Made by a program: the position numbers and the translations under genes
Shown: one piece after another, positions 8,076-16,837 of the stretch
Layout: each line of letters begins with the position of its first letter
Numbering within the stretch: position 1 is the stretch's first letter
Assembly: GCA_029262535.1 (NCBI GenBank)
Contig: JAJCZF010000051.1
Span: 1-44,090 of the forward strand
Direction of reading: 5' to 3'
Length of the DNA stretch: 44,090 nucleotides
Source of the DNA: Deltaproteobacteria bacterium
Lineage (GTDB): Bacteria > Desulfobacterota > GWC2-55-46 > JAJCZF01
The notes under the pieces: model-generated
What the model was told of the DNA's origin: nothing
The model's database searches: none
Seen by the model: only the letters and a program-made list of their open reading frames with translations

Positions 8076-8144
8076 AACTACCTCCAAAAAGATAAAAACC
8101 GAGGGGCAGGGCTCTTTTAAGCCTTCCCCGTAATTATTACCTGA

Positions 8145-9014
8145 CTATGCCAGTGCTTCCTGTAAAGTTGTGCCCATATTCGCCGGGCTGTCTGTTACCT
8201 TTATTCCTGCCGATCTCATTGCTTCCATCTTCTCATCCGCCGTGCCCTTGCCTCCGGCGATTATCGCGCCGGCGTGGCCCATGCGTTTTCCGGGCGGGGC
8301 CGAGACTCCGGCGATAAATCCTGCTACCGGTTTTTTGACCTCTCTCCTGATGAACTCGGCTGCCTCTTCCTCTGCGCTGCCGCCGATCTCGCCTATCATT
8401 ATGATGGCTTCGGTCTCGTCGTCCTGGTTAAAGAGATCGATTACATCTATAAAGTTGGTGCCGTTTACCGGGTCTCCGCCGATGCCGACGCATGTGGATT
8501 GGCCGAGCCCAAGGCGCGTTACCTGATCGACGGCCTCGTAGGTGAGCGTGCCGCTCCTTGAAACGATACCTATCGAGCCCTTGCGGTGGATGTGGCCCGG
8601 CATGATGCCTATCTTGCACTCGTCGGGGGTGATGACACCAGGACAGTTCGGCCCGATGAGGCGAGAGTTCTTGCCTTCCATGAATCTCTTTACGCTAACC
8701 ATGTCAAGGACCGGGATGCCTTCCGTGATGCATATTACCAGCTCTATTCCCGCGTCTACCGCTTCTACTATCGCGTCGGCGGCAAATGGCGGCGGGACGT
8801 ATATGACGGTGGCGTTGGCTTCGGTCTTTCTTACGGCCTCTTCCACGGTATTAAATACCGGGATGGCGTCTACACTGGAGCCACCCTTGCCGGGTGTTAC
8901 GCCGCCGACCATCTGTGTGCCGTATTCGACCATCTGGCGAGAGTGGAAGGTTCCCTGCTCCCCGGTGATGCCCTGGCAGATTACCTTTGTATTCTTATCT
9001 ATAAGGATGCTCAT
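8145..9014 (-). CDS. sucD: Succinyl-CoA synthetase, alpha subunit
   Basis: This 289-aa protein, the usual length of SucD, starts [18 protein letters not shown] with GGAGGT upstream. The open frame extends 45 codons further into a repeat, which is not coding. The CoA-binding Rossmann domain is at the N-terminus, and the phosphohistidine loop ([14 protein letters not shown]) lies near residue 245. With SucC it interconverts succinate, CoA and NTP with succinyl-CoA. It stands directly before korDABC, consistent with succinyl-CoA being handed on to 2-oxoglutarate synthase or received from it. Confidence 0.95.
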   Translation of the reverse strand: MSILIDKNTKVICQGITGEQGTFHSRQMVEYGTQMVGGVTPGKGGSSVDAIPVFNTVEEAVRKTEANATVIYVPPPFAADAIVEAVDAGIELVICITEGIPVLDMVSVKRFMEGKNSRLIGPNCPGVITPDECKIGIMPGHIHRKGSIGIVSRSGTLTYEAVDQVTRLGLGQSTCVGIGGDPVNGTNFIDVIDLFNQDDETEAIIMIGEIGGSAEEEAAEFIRREVKKPVAGFIAGVSAPPGKRMGHAGAIIAGGKGTADEKMEAMRSAGIKVTDSPANMGTTLQEALA

Positions 9015-9039
9015 CCTTCGGACCTCCGTTTTTGGAACC

Positions 9040-9180
9040 TCTGATCTATTCGTGAACTCGTATCTTGTGCCTAAAATGTCCAGCTTCTGCGTTGCAAGTC
9101 TTCGAAGTAGCTTGCTACTCCGTGCGACTGGCGCCTTGAATCTGAACATTTTCGCTCACAACCTACTTCGTTCAGAATAA
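9040..9180. repeat. REP-like imperfect inverted repeat between sucC and sucD
   Basis: The sucC-sucD gap contains AAAATGTCCAG and, about 75 bases later, CTGAACATTTT. Between them is a small hairpin, AGTAGC-TT-GCTACT. The blocks CTTCTGCGTTGCAAG and GCGACTGGCGCCTTG resemble a repeat type common in Desulfobacterota-like genomes (from memory). It lies inside the operon and would be transcribed as a long hairpin. No second copy is obvious in the window. Confidence 0.5.
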
Positions 9181-9197
9181 ATCAGCGGTTCCATAGT

Positions 9198-10364
9198 TTA
9201 CTGTATCGCCGCGACGACCTTTTCGGCTGCGTCGCTCATCTGCTCGGCTGTAATGATATTCAGGCCCGCCTCGGAGAGGATCTTACGTCCGGCATCTGCG
9301 TTCGTGCCCTGGAGCCTTACGACGAGCGGCATGGCTATGCCGACATCCTTTGCGGCCTGGATTATGCCTTCGGCTATGATGTCGCAGCGCATGATGCCGC
9401 CGAAAATATTAACGAGTATGGCCTTGACATTTTCGTCGCGCATGATGATCTTGAATGCCGCCGTTACCTGCTCGGCGTTGGCGCCGCCACCGACATCGAG
9501 AAAATTAGCCGGGCTCTCGCCGTAGAGCTTGATGATATCCATCGTGGCCATTGCCAGCCCCGCGCCATTTACCATGCAACCGATCGAACCGTCGAGAGAT
9601 ACGTAGTTCAGGTTAAAGCGCGCCGCGGCAAGCTCCTTTTCATCCTCTTCGGAGAGGTCTCTGAGCTCTTCGATATCCTTGTGTCTGCCAAGGGCGCTAT
9701 CGTCGAAGCCGATCTTTGCGTCGAGCGCTATGAGATCGTCCTCAGCCGTTACGACAAGCGGGTTGATCTCGACCATTGCGCAGTCAGACGTAAGAAATGC
9801 CTGATAGAGCGCCATGATGAGCTTTACGGCCTTGCCGACCTGCTTCTTTTCGAGACCAAGGCCAAAGGCGACCTTCCTTGCCTGGTAGGGCAGAATCCCG
9901 ATGGCAGGATCTACATATTCTTTAAGGATTTTTTCGGGAGTTTTTTCGGCAACTTCTTCGATCTCAACGCCGCCCTCGGTTGAGGCCATTATGCAGACGC
10001 GCTGTGTGCCTCGGTCAACGACCATGCCGAGATATAGTTCGCGGGCGATATTTCTGCCCTCTTCGACGAGGACTTTTTGGACTTCTTTGCCCTCGGGCCC
10101 TGTCTGGTGGGTGACAAGCACGTTGCCAAGCAGCTCCTTGGCGATTTGACCGGCCTCTTCGGCGCTCTTGGCGAGCTTAACGCCGCCGGCCTTACCTCGG
10201 CCGCCCGCGTGTATCTGCGCCTTTACGACACAGACCGGGCCGTCGGCGAGAAACTCTTTTGCGGCCTCTTCGGCCTCCTGCTGCGTGAAGGCGATCTTTG
10301 AGCGCGGCACGGTTACGCCGAACTTAGCTAATAATGCCTTAGCCTGATATTCATGGATATTCAT
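9198..10364 (-). CDS. sucC: Succinyl-CoA synthetase, beta subunit
   Basis: This 388-aa ATP-grasp protein has the typical start [17 protein letters not shown] and the nucleotide-binding loop [12 protein letters not shown] near residue 53. The C-terminal ligase domain contains [15 protein letters not shown] and [10 protein letters not shown], then [10 protein letters not shown], the normal SucC motifs. GGAGG precedes the ATG. It is the first gene of the suc-kor unit; upstream lies only a 206-base gap with the terminator of the next operon. Confidence 0.96.
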   Translation of the reverse strand: MNIHEYQAKALLAKFGVTVPRSKIAFTQQEAEEAAKEFLADGPVCVVKAQIHAGGRGKAGGVKLAKSAEEAGQIAKELLGNVLVTHQTGPEGKEVQKVLVEEGRNIARELYLGMVVDRGTQRVCIMASTEGGVEIEEVAEKTPEKILKEYVDPAIGILPYQARKVAFGLGLEKKQVGKAVKLIMALYQAFLTSDCAMVEINPLVVTAEDDLIALDAKIGFDDSALGRHKDIEELRDLSEEDEKELAAARFNLNYVSLDGSIGCMVNGAGLAMATMDIIKLYGESPANFLDVGGGANAEQVTAAFKIIMRDENVKAILVNIFGGIMRCDIIAEGIIQAAKDVGIAMPLVVRLQGTNADAGRKILSEAGLNIITAEQMSDAAEKVVAAIQ

Positions 10365-10496
10365 AAATCCTCCAAATTACGGCCATATTTTTCATGCTTT
10401 AAAGAGACCCCAAAAAAGGGGGCCGGAGAGTAATCAAGGCCTAAATATGTATCATGTTTTATACCCGGAAACAAGCAATTTCGGTATGCTGGAAAT

Positions 10497-10532
10497 AAAA
10501 AAGGGCGGTTTTTAATCAAAACCGCCCTTTTT
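10497..10532. terminator. Bidirectional terminator after the fumarate-reductase-like gene
   Basis: AAAAAGGGCGGTTTT pairs with AAAACCGCCCTTTTT across a short loop. A-runs and T-runs on both sides allow termination in either direction. Functionally it ends the minus-strand 12-kb operon, whose last stop is at 10571. Confidence 0.85.
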
Positions 10533-10570
10533 AGGAATTAGAACTCAATTATATCAGGAACTTATCGTTT

Positions 10571-12220
10571 CTAACACCACTGCCTGGACTTTACGTGGTC
10601 CGGTGTGTAATCGGGCAGAATTATCGGTCCTACGGTCGGTTTTTTGATACCGGCGTCCTTTAGGGACTTTTCAAATTCGGTCACATGGCCAAGCGTAAGC
10701 TTGCCGTCGCCCTTGGTCTTGCCTGCGTGCTCCGCGGCGGCAAGACCCGCGCGGCGTCCAAAGACCAATACGTCGAGTAGAGAGTTGCCCATGAGGCGGT
10801 TCCTGCCGTGTACTCCTCCGGCGACCTCACCGGCGCCGAATAGGCCCGGTACGGATGTGGCGGCGTCGGCGCCTATCTTTATGCCGCCGTTTTGGTAATG
10901 AAGCGTCGGGTAGATGAGCATCGGTTGCTTGCTGATATCTATACCGTAACGTTTAAACTGTATATACTTGGCCGGGAGCTCTTTTCTGACCGTGCCCTCG
11001 CCGTGAAGGATATCGATCATCGGGCTATCGAGCCATACGCCGGGGCGACCTGTCGGTGTTACGATACCCTTTTCGATGTCGAGACACTCCCTGATGACGC
11101 AAGCGCTCTCAACGTCGCGCGGCTCAAGCGGGAAGCAGAACTGCTCTCCGTCGATATTGACGAGCTGGGCGCCAAGACCGCGAACCTTTTCGGTGATGAG
11201 CAGGCCGACATTCTGTTCCGGATAAACTACACCGGTCGGGTGGTACTGTGTGCTGTCGAGGTCCTGCAGGGCCGCGCCAGCGCGGTAGGCCATGATGATG
11301 CCGTCGGCTGTCGCGCCGTAGTGGTTGGTCGTTGGGAAGCCCTGTATATGCAGCCTTCCGAAACCGCCAGAAGAGATAAGGACCGACTTGGCCCTTACGA
11401 CGTAATACTCCTTGGTCTCAAGGTTATATAGTACCGCGCCCGTTACGTCGCCGTTATCGTCGGTGAGTAGCTCGACCGCGGGTGAGAATTCAAGAATATC
11501 TATTGTATCGGTACGGTTACGCGCTTCGTCGCGTACGACGCGCATTATCTCCGCGCCGGTCATATCACCGGCCGAATGCATGCGTTTACGCGAGGTGCCG
11601 CCGCCGTGGCGTACCTTCATGCGGCCGTCCGGGAACTTATCGAACATCATGCCCATGCGTTCGAGCCAATCGATAATGATCGGAGCGTCGTTGGTCATGG
11701 CCCCGACGAGAGCCGGGTCGTTAGTGAAGTGGCCGCCGCCGATTACGTCGAGGTAATGGAAGTAGGGAGAGTCTCCCTCCTGGTCCGCTCCCTGTATGCC
11801 GCCCTCGGCCATTACGGTATTAGAGTCGCCGTGGCGAAGCTTGGTCGAGACGAGTACCTTTAGCCCCTGATCCGAGGCCGCCAGCGCCGCCGCTGTACCG
11901 GCGCCGCCTGCGCCTATGACGAGCAGGTCGGTCTCGTAGTCGGGTTTGGAGAGGTCGATCTTCAAGTCGCTAAGAATCGATTTAGATTCGAGAAGCTCCG
12001 ATACTTCTTCGGGGAAGACCTGGCCTTCGTTAGGTCCGACCTTTACCGCCCGCCTGCCTTCGTCTTTATAATCGGGATGGTATTTGCCGAGCCATTCCTC
12101 ACGTTGCGTCATGGTGAGCGCCGGGAATGCCTCGCCGCGTTTGGCCATTTCGACTCTGGCGGGCCTTGAGGCCTCGACCGCTTCTATTAGTTTTTGAAAT
12201 TCTTCGCCGTATCCGCTCAT
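10571..12220 (-). CDS. Soluble fumarate-reductase-like flavoprotein (TfrA/FrdA-like)
   Basis: This 549-aa protein is a distant paralogue of SdhA. About 95 extra N-terminal residues precede the FAD motif LLVIGAGGAGTAAALAAS. In the FAD-anchoring segment SNTVMAEGGIQGA, Asn replaces the covalent-FAD His of SdhA, so FAD is probably bound non-covalently, as in soluble fumarate reductases and TfrA. The catalytic set is nevertheless conserved: QYHPTGV, ITEKVRGLG, LHYQNGG and HGRNRLMGNSLLDVLVFGRR. It is therefore expected to interconvert fumarate and succinate. It is the last gene of the mdh-fum-hdr-flx operon, one base after its Fe-S partner, so electrons may arrive from the Hdr/Flx complex. That coupling is inference. 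Confidence 0.85.
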   Translation of the reverse strand: MSGYGEEFQKLIEAVEASRPARVEMAKRGEAFPALTMTQREEWLGKYHPDYKDEGRRAVKVGPNEGQVFPEEVSELLESKSILSDLKIDLSKPDYETDLLVIGAGGAGTAAALAASDQGLKVLVSTKLRHGDSNTVMAEGGIQGADQEGDSPYFHYLDVIGGGHFTNDPALVGAMTNDAPIIIDWLERMGMMFDKFPDGRMKVRHGGGTSRKRMHSAGDMTGAEIMRVVRDEARNRTDTIDILEFSPAVELLTDDNGDVTGAVLYNLETKEYYVVRAKSVLISSGGFGRLHIQGFPTTNHYGATADGIIMAYRAGAALQDLDSTQYHPTGVVYPEQNVGLLITEKVRGLGAQLVNIDGEQFCFPLEPRDVESACVIRECLDIEKGIVTPTGRPGVWLDSPMIDILHGEGTVRKELPAKYIQFKRYGIDISKQPMLIYPTLHYQNGGIKIGADAATSVPGLFGAGEVAGGVHGRNRLMGNSLLDVLVFGRRAGLAAAEHAGKTKGDGKLTLGHVTEFEKSLKDAGIKKPTVGPIILPDYTPDHVKSRQWC

Positions 12221-12221
12221 C

Positions 12222-13013
12222 TTACAGGTTCTCCTTATCTTCAGGTAACCATTTGCCCTGTTCGCTCATATCGGGCTCGCGTTCTCTTTTTACGTATAGT
12301 TCCTTGAGTTCTTCTTTGCCCTTTTCGGCAAGTTCCTTGTGCATCTTTGCGTACTTGCCGGTATTTATCTCTTCAACCCTGTTAGTGAGATGTTCGGCCT
12401 TTGGAAAGATCTTCTTTCCCGTAACGCGGCGCACGTACATGGCCGCGGTGAACTGAGAGATCTGGGCCGGGCAACGCGAGGCGCAAAGGCCGCACATTAC
12501 GCAGTCAAAGCTCTTCTGGGCCGCGCCCCTGAGGTCGCCCCTCTTCATGAGAGCGACATAGTCCATTACATCTATATCCATCGGGCATGTGCGTGTGCAT
12601 GTGCCGCAACCGACGCATTTAAAGACTTCGGGGTAGAGGGCGCGAAGCTCTTCGTGCGGCGTGCCTTTCTGGTTTTCGAGGTCGTAGTTCGGCCTGTTGG
12701 ACGGAAAGAAGGGTAGCTGGGCAATTATCATATTCTCTTCGGCAACGGTCTGGCAAGCAAGGCCGGTTCTTAACTTATAGTCGCCCTCGAAGCGGTAGAA
12801 TGTACCGCAGGCCCCGCATATGCCGCCCCTGCATCCACAGCCGCGCGTATACTTATAACCTACGTATTCGATGGCTTTCATGAGGGTTAGTGTTTCCGGT
12901 ATTATGTACCTTTTTCCCATTACATAGATGGGAATCATCTTCGCCCCTTCGGGCGGGATGGTCTTGTCACCTACTGAAAGCGGTACTACTTTAGTTTTCT
13001 TCTTAGCGGCCAT
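12222..13013 (-). CDS. Fumarate-reductase-like iron-sulfur protein (TfrB/SdhB-like)
   Basis: This 263-aa protein starts with a [2Fe-2S] ferredoxin-like domain (RGCGCRGGICGACGTF, with a later LACQT). A two-cluster ferredoxin domain follows (CVGCGTCTRTCPMDI near residue 132 and CVMCGLCASRCPAQI near 170) and then a charged C-terminal tail. The layout matches SdhB and the N-terminal half of TfrB, without a CCG domain. HdrB, encoded upstream in the same operon, could supply that function. AAGGAG lies before the ATG. The F1 repeat copy 3 sits directly upstream in the 329-base gap to flxA. Confidence 0.85.
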   Translation of the reverse strand: MAAKKKTKVVPLSVGDKTIPPEGAKMIPIYVMGKRYIIPETLTLMKAIEYVGYKYTRGCGCRGGICGACGTFYRFEGDYKLRTGLACQTVAEENMIIAQLPFFPSNRPNYDLENQKGTPHEELRALYPEVFKCVGCGTCTRTCPMDIDVMDYVALMKRGDLRGAAQKSFDCVMCGLCASRCPAQISQFTAAMYVRRVTGKKIFPKAEHLTNRVEEINTGKYAKMHKELAEKGKEELKELYVKREREPDMSEQGKWLPEDKENL

Positions 13014-13026
13014 AACAGCGCTCCTT

Positions 13027-13149
13027 AAAAATTGATCTTTTTTTCAATCTCTTCGTTGGAACGTAGATAAAAAATGCTCACGTATAAAGCATACGCTCCG
13101 CTTTTTGATCTACGCCCCGCCTCGACCTTGAAAAAAATCTCTAATTTTT
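13027..13149 (+). repeat. F1 palindromic repeat, copy 3
   Basis: The ends are AAAAATTGATCTTTTTT and GAAAAAAATCTCTAATTTTT. The centre has arms CGTAGATAAAAA and TTTTTGATCTACG, with CTCACGTA and TACGCTC between them. The arms differ from those of copies 1, 4 and 5 yet still pair. It is followed by a truncated start of another copy (AAAATTAAATCTTTTTCC, 13154-13171). It lies inside the operon, 13 bases upstream of the Fe-S subunit start. Confidence 0.85.
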
Positions 13150-13227
13150 ACCTAAAATTAAATCTTTTTCCAATTCCAATTTCTATTATATCCGGCGCGG
13201 GCTCAACGCCTGCCGGCATCTAAAAAC

Positions 13228-13346
13228 TATTTTCGCAAAATAAAAATACAATTTTATTATTACTGCGGACTGTTTCTTCCGCGCACTACATATTTTCGAG
13301 TACCTGAGAACTCACCCTGCGAAATAAGAGCACACTAGTGTGCTAG
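13228..13346. repeat. F2-type element abutting the flxA stop codon
   Basis: The segment ends with GCGAAATAAGAGCACACT followed by AGTGTGCTAG. Its terminal palindrome GCACAC-TA-GTGTGC overlaps the TAG stop of flxA (13345-13343). The same end, reading GTGTGCTAG, overlaps the stop of the PilZ gene at 35436. The rest of the segment is AT-rich and gives no other signal. Confidence 0.55.
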
Positions 13347-14176
13347 AAGTCGCTGTACATCTTTTTTATGTGGGAGGCCGTGTAGACCGGGCCTTCCTTG
13401 CATACGTATATATCTCCGACATTACAGCGTCCGCACTTGCCTACGCCGCACTTCATCTTGTTCTCCAGTGTGGTATATACCTGGTCGCTGGAGAAGCCTA
13501 GTTTTTCCAGCGCCGCGAGGCAGAACTTTATCATTATAGGCGGTCCGCATATGACGGCGATGGTATTTTCCGGATCGGGCGCGGCCTCTTCGAGCACGGT
13601 CGGCACGAAGCCTACTTCGCCGGTCCAGTCGTCTGTCTCGCCGCCCGGATCGACCGTTTGTATGCAACGGATGTCGGCCCTCTCGTCCCAGTGGGCCAGT
13701 TCGCTCTTGTATACGAGGTCGTCTACGCACTTGGAGCCGTAGACGACGGTGATATCGCCAAAGTCTTCACGACGGTCGAGAGAGTAGTTTATGACCGAGC
13801 GTACCGGGGGCAGCCCGATGCCGCCGGCGATATAGAGCATATTCTTGCCCTTCCATTCATCGACAGGAAAGCTATTTCCGTAAGGACCGCGAAAGCCCAT
13901 TGTGTCGCCGATGGAGAGTTCTGCAAGCGCGTTGGTCACTCGCCCCGAAGCTCGGAAGGTACATTGAATAGAACCGGTCTGCGTCGGAGAACTCGCTATG
14001 CAAAATGTTGATTCTCCGTAGCCGAATGCCGAGTAGAGACCGAACTGGCCGGTCTCGAAGCTAAAGTTCTCACGAAGCTCTTCGTCCTGGAATACAAGGC
14101 GGTAGGACCTGACGAACGGGGCCTCTTCGACAACGTCTTCTATGGTTACAAGTTTCGGTAGATAAATATCGCTCAT
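13343..14176 (-). CDS. flxA: FlxA-like FAD/NAD(P)H oxidoreductase subunit
   Basis: This 277-aa protein is of the ferredoxin-NADP reductase superfamily, as in hydrogenase gamma subunits, anaerobic sulfite reductase B and FlxA. A beta-barrel FAD domain (FETGQFGLYSAFGYGESTFC then IASSPT) is followed by an NAD domain (YIAGGIGLPPVRS and VICGPPIMI). The C-terminal [2Fe-2S] motif is MKCGVGKCGRCNVGDIYVC. It oxidises NAD(P)H and feeds FlxB/FlxC and the Hdr core. Its stop codon lies in the palindromic end of an F2-type repeat. The flxABCD-hdrABC set is known from Desulfovibrio and many other anaerobes. Confidence 0.86.
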   Translation of the reverse strand: MSDIYLPKLVTIEDVVEEAPFVRSYRLVFQDEELRENFSFETGQFGLYSAFGYGESTFCIASSPTQTGSIQCTFRASGRVTNALAELSIGDTMGFRGPYGNSFPVDEWKGKNMLYIAGGIGLPPVRSVINYSLDRREDFGDITVVYGSKCVDDLVYKSELAHWDERADIRCIQTVDPGGETDDWTGEVGFVPTVLEEAAPDPENTIAVICGPPIMIKFCLAALEKLGFSSDQVYTTLENKMKCGVGKCGRCNVGDIYVCKEGPVYTASHIKKMYSDF

Positions 14177-14225
14177 AATTGCCTATTGTCTTAAAAAAAT
14201 TTGGTCAAAATTTACTTGCCAAAAG

Positions 14226-15233
14226 TTACTTGGAAAACTCTTCCATTACCTCGGTTATGTCGAGCCTTACCGGGCATACCCTGATGCATCTGCCGCAACC
14301 AACGCAGCCCTTCTGGTCCCACTTGGTCTGGTAGATGTGAAACTTGCACATAAAGCGGTTGCGCCAGCGCTTGGCCTGTGTGTCGCGCGGGTTGTGTCCG
14401 CTGGCGTGGAGCGTGAAGTTGTCTATCTGACAGGCGTCCCAGTTCTTCTTGCGTTCGCTGTGGAATGCCGTGCCCTCGTCTGTGATATCAAAGCAGTGGC
14501 AGGTCGGGCAAGAGAATGTACAGGCCCCGCAACCGACGCACTTACGCGTAAGCTCGGGCCATATCGGGTCTCCGTAGTGGTCGGTAGTCGCAAGCTTCGC
14601 GGCGACCTTTTCGAGATCTATCTCGCCCGGTATGGCGGGCGAGAATATCGGTTTGGCCTTATGGTCGGCCTCGATGAATAATTCTTTATAGGTATCGACC
14701 AGCTCCTTGCCGCGCTCGGTGACCGCTTCGATTATATAGTCGTCCTTGTCGGTCTCGCGCAAGAGTATGTCGGAGCCTTCGGTCGCGTCGGGCGTAAGGC
14801 CGACCGACGTACAGAAGCAAGAGTCGTCGCCCTGGGTACAGGCTATGGAGATTATTACGCCGTTGTCTGCGCGCTTGGTGTAGGATTCGTCTATAAAGTC
14901 CCAGGTAAATACCGCGCGTAGAGAGGCGAAGCTGACCGCGTCGCAGGGGCGTACGCCGAATATAACGGTACGCGGAGCATTCGGTTCTACCGGAGTAAGC
15001 TCTACGTTGGTCTTTCCTATCTCTATCTCGGCAATCGTCTCGGTCTGCGGAAAGAAGAACTCCTTTGCAGAGTTAGCCGGGATGACGTAGTCGGTCTCTA
15101 CCTCTTCGACCAGTTCGACATGCTTGTAGCGGACCTTGCCGCCGTCCATGACCGGGGCGGCGAAGTTATAACCGTCGTTACCGAGAAAATGGATAAGCCT
15201 GTCAAGCCCTGTTTTATTAAGTATTAATGCCAT
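14226..15233 (-). CDS. flxB: FlxB-like 4Fe-4S dicluster protein
   Basis: This 335-aa protein resembles sulfhydrogenase beta/anaerobic sulfite reductase A and FlxB. The N-terminal about 220 residues form the characteristic unnamed domain (VFFGVRPCDAVSF-like segment VIFGVRPCDAVS). The C-terminus has two cluster motifs: CVGCGACTFSCPTCHCFDI near 232 and CVGCGRCIRVCPVRLDITEVM near 312. It transfers electrons from FlxA towards FlxD/HdrA. Its start overlaps the stop of flxC by one base (TAATG), indicating translational coupling. Confidence 0.84.
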   Translation of the reverse strand: MALILNKTGLDRLIHFLGNDGYNFAAPVMDGGKVRYKHVELVEEVETDYVIPANSAKEFFFPQTETIAEIEIGKTNVELTPVEPNAPRTVIFGVRPCDAVSFASLRAVFTWDFIDESYTKRADNGVIISIACTQGDDSCFCTSVGLTPDATEGSDILLRETDKDDYIIEAVTERGKELVDTYKELFIEADHKAKPIFSPAIPGEIDLEKVAAKLATTDHYGDPIWPELTRKCVGCGACTFSCPTCHCFDITDEGTAFHSERKKNWDACQIDNFTLHASGHNPRDTQAKRWRNRFMCKFHIYQTKWDQKGCVGCGRCIRVCPVRLDITEVMEEFSK

Positions 15234-16126
15234 TATCTTATAAAGTCCTCTTCGTCTTCGGGCTTATAGACTATCATCGGCGGGTGCTCCTCGGTGTCGT
15301 ACCCGGCGCGGTAGCCAAAACTCTCTTTGACAGTTAGCGCAAGCTTCGAGTTAACCATATTGAGCGGTATATTTACCGGACAGGCCCTCTCGCATTCGCC
15401 GCACTGTGTGCAGCGTCCGGCCAGGTGTTGAGCGCGAATCAGGTTCCACGCCATATTGCCCCTCGGATGGGCGCTCGTCTCTATCCACTGCGGCTGGTTC
15501 TTATCGGTTATGCAACGTTCGCAGTAGCAGAGCGTACAGACCTGCCTGCACGCGTAACACTTAACGCAACGCGTAAAGTGCTCGTTCCAGAACTCCCAGC
15601 GGTCGGATGCAGGCTTTGAATCGAACTCGCGTATCTTGTCAAAGAGCATTCCGGCAGGCTCTTCCGGAGGAGTGAAGTCGACCGGGTCGCCTATTACGGA
15701 GTCCGTTATGTGCGGATTCCTGACGTCACAGTTATGGCACTTCGACGGCATGATATTGTCTTTCAGCTCGCCCTGCCAGAGTTCCTGCTTGTAGACGACA
15801 CCGGAGCAGGTCATGCCGATTATATGCACGTTATCGCGTTCGACTTGACCCTCGCTAATGCATACGACGATATTTTTTATGTCACAGCCCTTGGCTACGA
15901 TTGCTGGTTTGCCCATGGCCTGGATATCCTTATACTTTCGCGTAAGGTATATCGAGAGGTTATTTACGCAGAGCGCATTGAAGACGAGCTTGTCTACATC
16001 TTCGGCCTTGGTGATGAAGACGGGCGTAATGCGCGTCTTTCTGTTATTCCACCCGTAACCGATGACGACCTTGATCTCGCCGCCTTCGAGCAGCTCTTTG
16101 GCTTTTTCTCTTAACTGATCTTCCAT
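15233..16126 (-). CDS. flxC: FlxC-like iron-sulfur protein
   Basis: This 297-aa protein has an N-terminal domain with conserved Cys (KGCDIKNIV, GMTCSGVV, KCHNCDV), as in FrhB/FdhB-related proteins. Two ferredoxin motifs follow (CVKCYACRQVCTLCYCERC near 188 and CTQCGECERACPVNIPLNMV near 240). The many cysteines around 188-206 imply more than one cluster. It occupies the flxC position between flxB and flxD. The start lies three bases after the HicB-like gene stop. Confidence 0.8.
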   Translation of the reverse strand: MEDQLREKAKELLEGGEIKVVIGYGWNNRKTRITPVFITKAEDVDKLVFNALCVNNLSIYLTRKYKDIQAMGKPAIVAKGCDIKNIVVCISEGQVERDNVHIIGMTCSGVVYKQELWQGELKDNIMPSKCHNCDVRNPHITDSVIGDPVDFTPPEEPAGMLFDKIREFDSKPASDRWEFWNEHFTRCVKCYACRQVCTLCYCERCITDKNQPQWIETSAHPRGNMAWNLIRAQHLAGRCTQCGECERACPVNIPLNMVNSKLALTVKESFGYRAGYDTEEHPPMIVYKPEDEEDFIR

Positions 16127-16129
16127 ATT

Positions 16130-16351
16130 CTAATGAAGCTTCCTCGGTTCTGTGTTTTCAAAGTGTGTCTCAAGGGCCTCTTTGAACTTTTCTATTACGT
16201 CGAGTGTATCGGCGCCTCTGGCGTAGATATCGAGCTCTGGGCAGTAGAGGCCGTAACCGCCCTCGTCCTCCCTTGTGATCTGGGCCGTCAGGTCGATGTC
16301 CAGTCCGTCCAGGTCGTCCATATCGCCAAATCTTCTATCTCTAAAGTCCAT
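16130..16351 (-). CDS. HicB-like small protein embedded in the flx-hdr operon
   Basis: This 73-aa acidic protein contains GGYGLYCPELDIYARGADT and the helix LDVIEKFKEALETHFE. That matches the HicB-like (UPF0150) fold, in which GY.a.cPEl....G.T..EA is the core. The start at 16351 overlaps the flxD stop by 11 bases (GATGGACTTTAG), and the stop is three bases before flxC. It is thus an integral cistron. There is no HicA toxin, DNA-binding C-terminal domain or RNA-binding partner nearby. A regulatory or assembly role for the complex is possible but unsupported. An ATG 12 codons upstream is less likely because it lies deeper inside flxD. Confidence 0.72.
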   Translation of the reverse strand: MDFRDRRFGDMDDLDGLDIDLTAQITREDEGGYGLYCPELDIYARGADTLDVIEKFKEALETHFENTEPRKLH

Positions 16352-16826
16352 CTTTATTAATATCCTGATACTCTCCGAAGGGGCCAAGCTTCTTGACCTC
16401 TTCGGTTACGTCGTTAACTAGATCTACCCACTTGATGGCCTCGGATGCCGAGATCCATGAGAAGTGGAGTCTCTTCATGTCGATGCCTATGAATTCCATA
16501 AGACTGTTAAAACCTATCCAGCGGCGTCTTGCGTGATAGTTGCCCGCGTTGTAGTGGCAGTCGCCCGGATGGCAGCCCGATACGAGCACGCCGTCGGCGC
16601 CTTTTTCAAATGCCTTGATGATAAAGAGCGGGTCGATGCGTCCCGTACAGGGAAGTTTTATTATCCTTACGTTCGGGCGGTACTCCATGCGTGAAGTTCC
16701 GGCCAGATCCGCTCCGGCGTAGGTGCACCAGTTACAGACGAGCGCCGTTATGCGCGGCTCCCAGGGCGCGTCTTTTCCCTCTACCTCTTTTGATACTATT
16801 TCGGCTTTTACTTTAGCGTTGGACAT
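16341..16826 (-). CDS. flxD: FlxD/MvhD-like iron-sulfur subunit
   Basis: This 161-aa protein belongs to the MvhD/FlxD family, which joins electron-input modules to HdrA. The conserved cysteines are visible in CNWCTYAGADLAG near residue 31, LPCTGRIDP near 59 and SGCHPGDCHYNAGN near 84. These residues bind a [2Fe-2S] cluster. It begins 11 bases after hdrA, as in many hdrA-mvhD pairs, and overlaps the small HicB-like gene at its end. Confidence 0.9.
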   Translation of the reverse strand: MSNAKVKAEIVSKEVEGKDAPWEPRITALVCNWCTYAGADLAGTSRMEYRPNVRIIKLPCTGRIDPLFIIKAFEKGADGVLVSGCHPGDCHYNAGNYHARRRWIGFNSLMEFIGIDMKRLHFSWISASEAIKWVDLVNDVTEEVKKLGPFGEYQDINKDGL

Positions 16827-16837
16827 CTTTAAAATCC

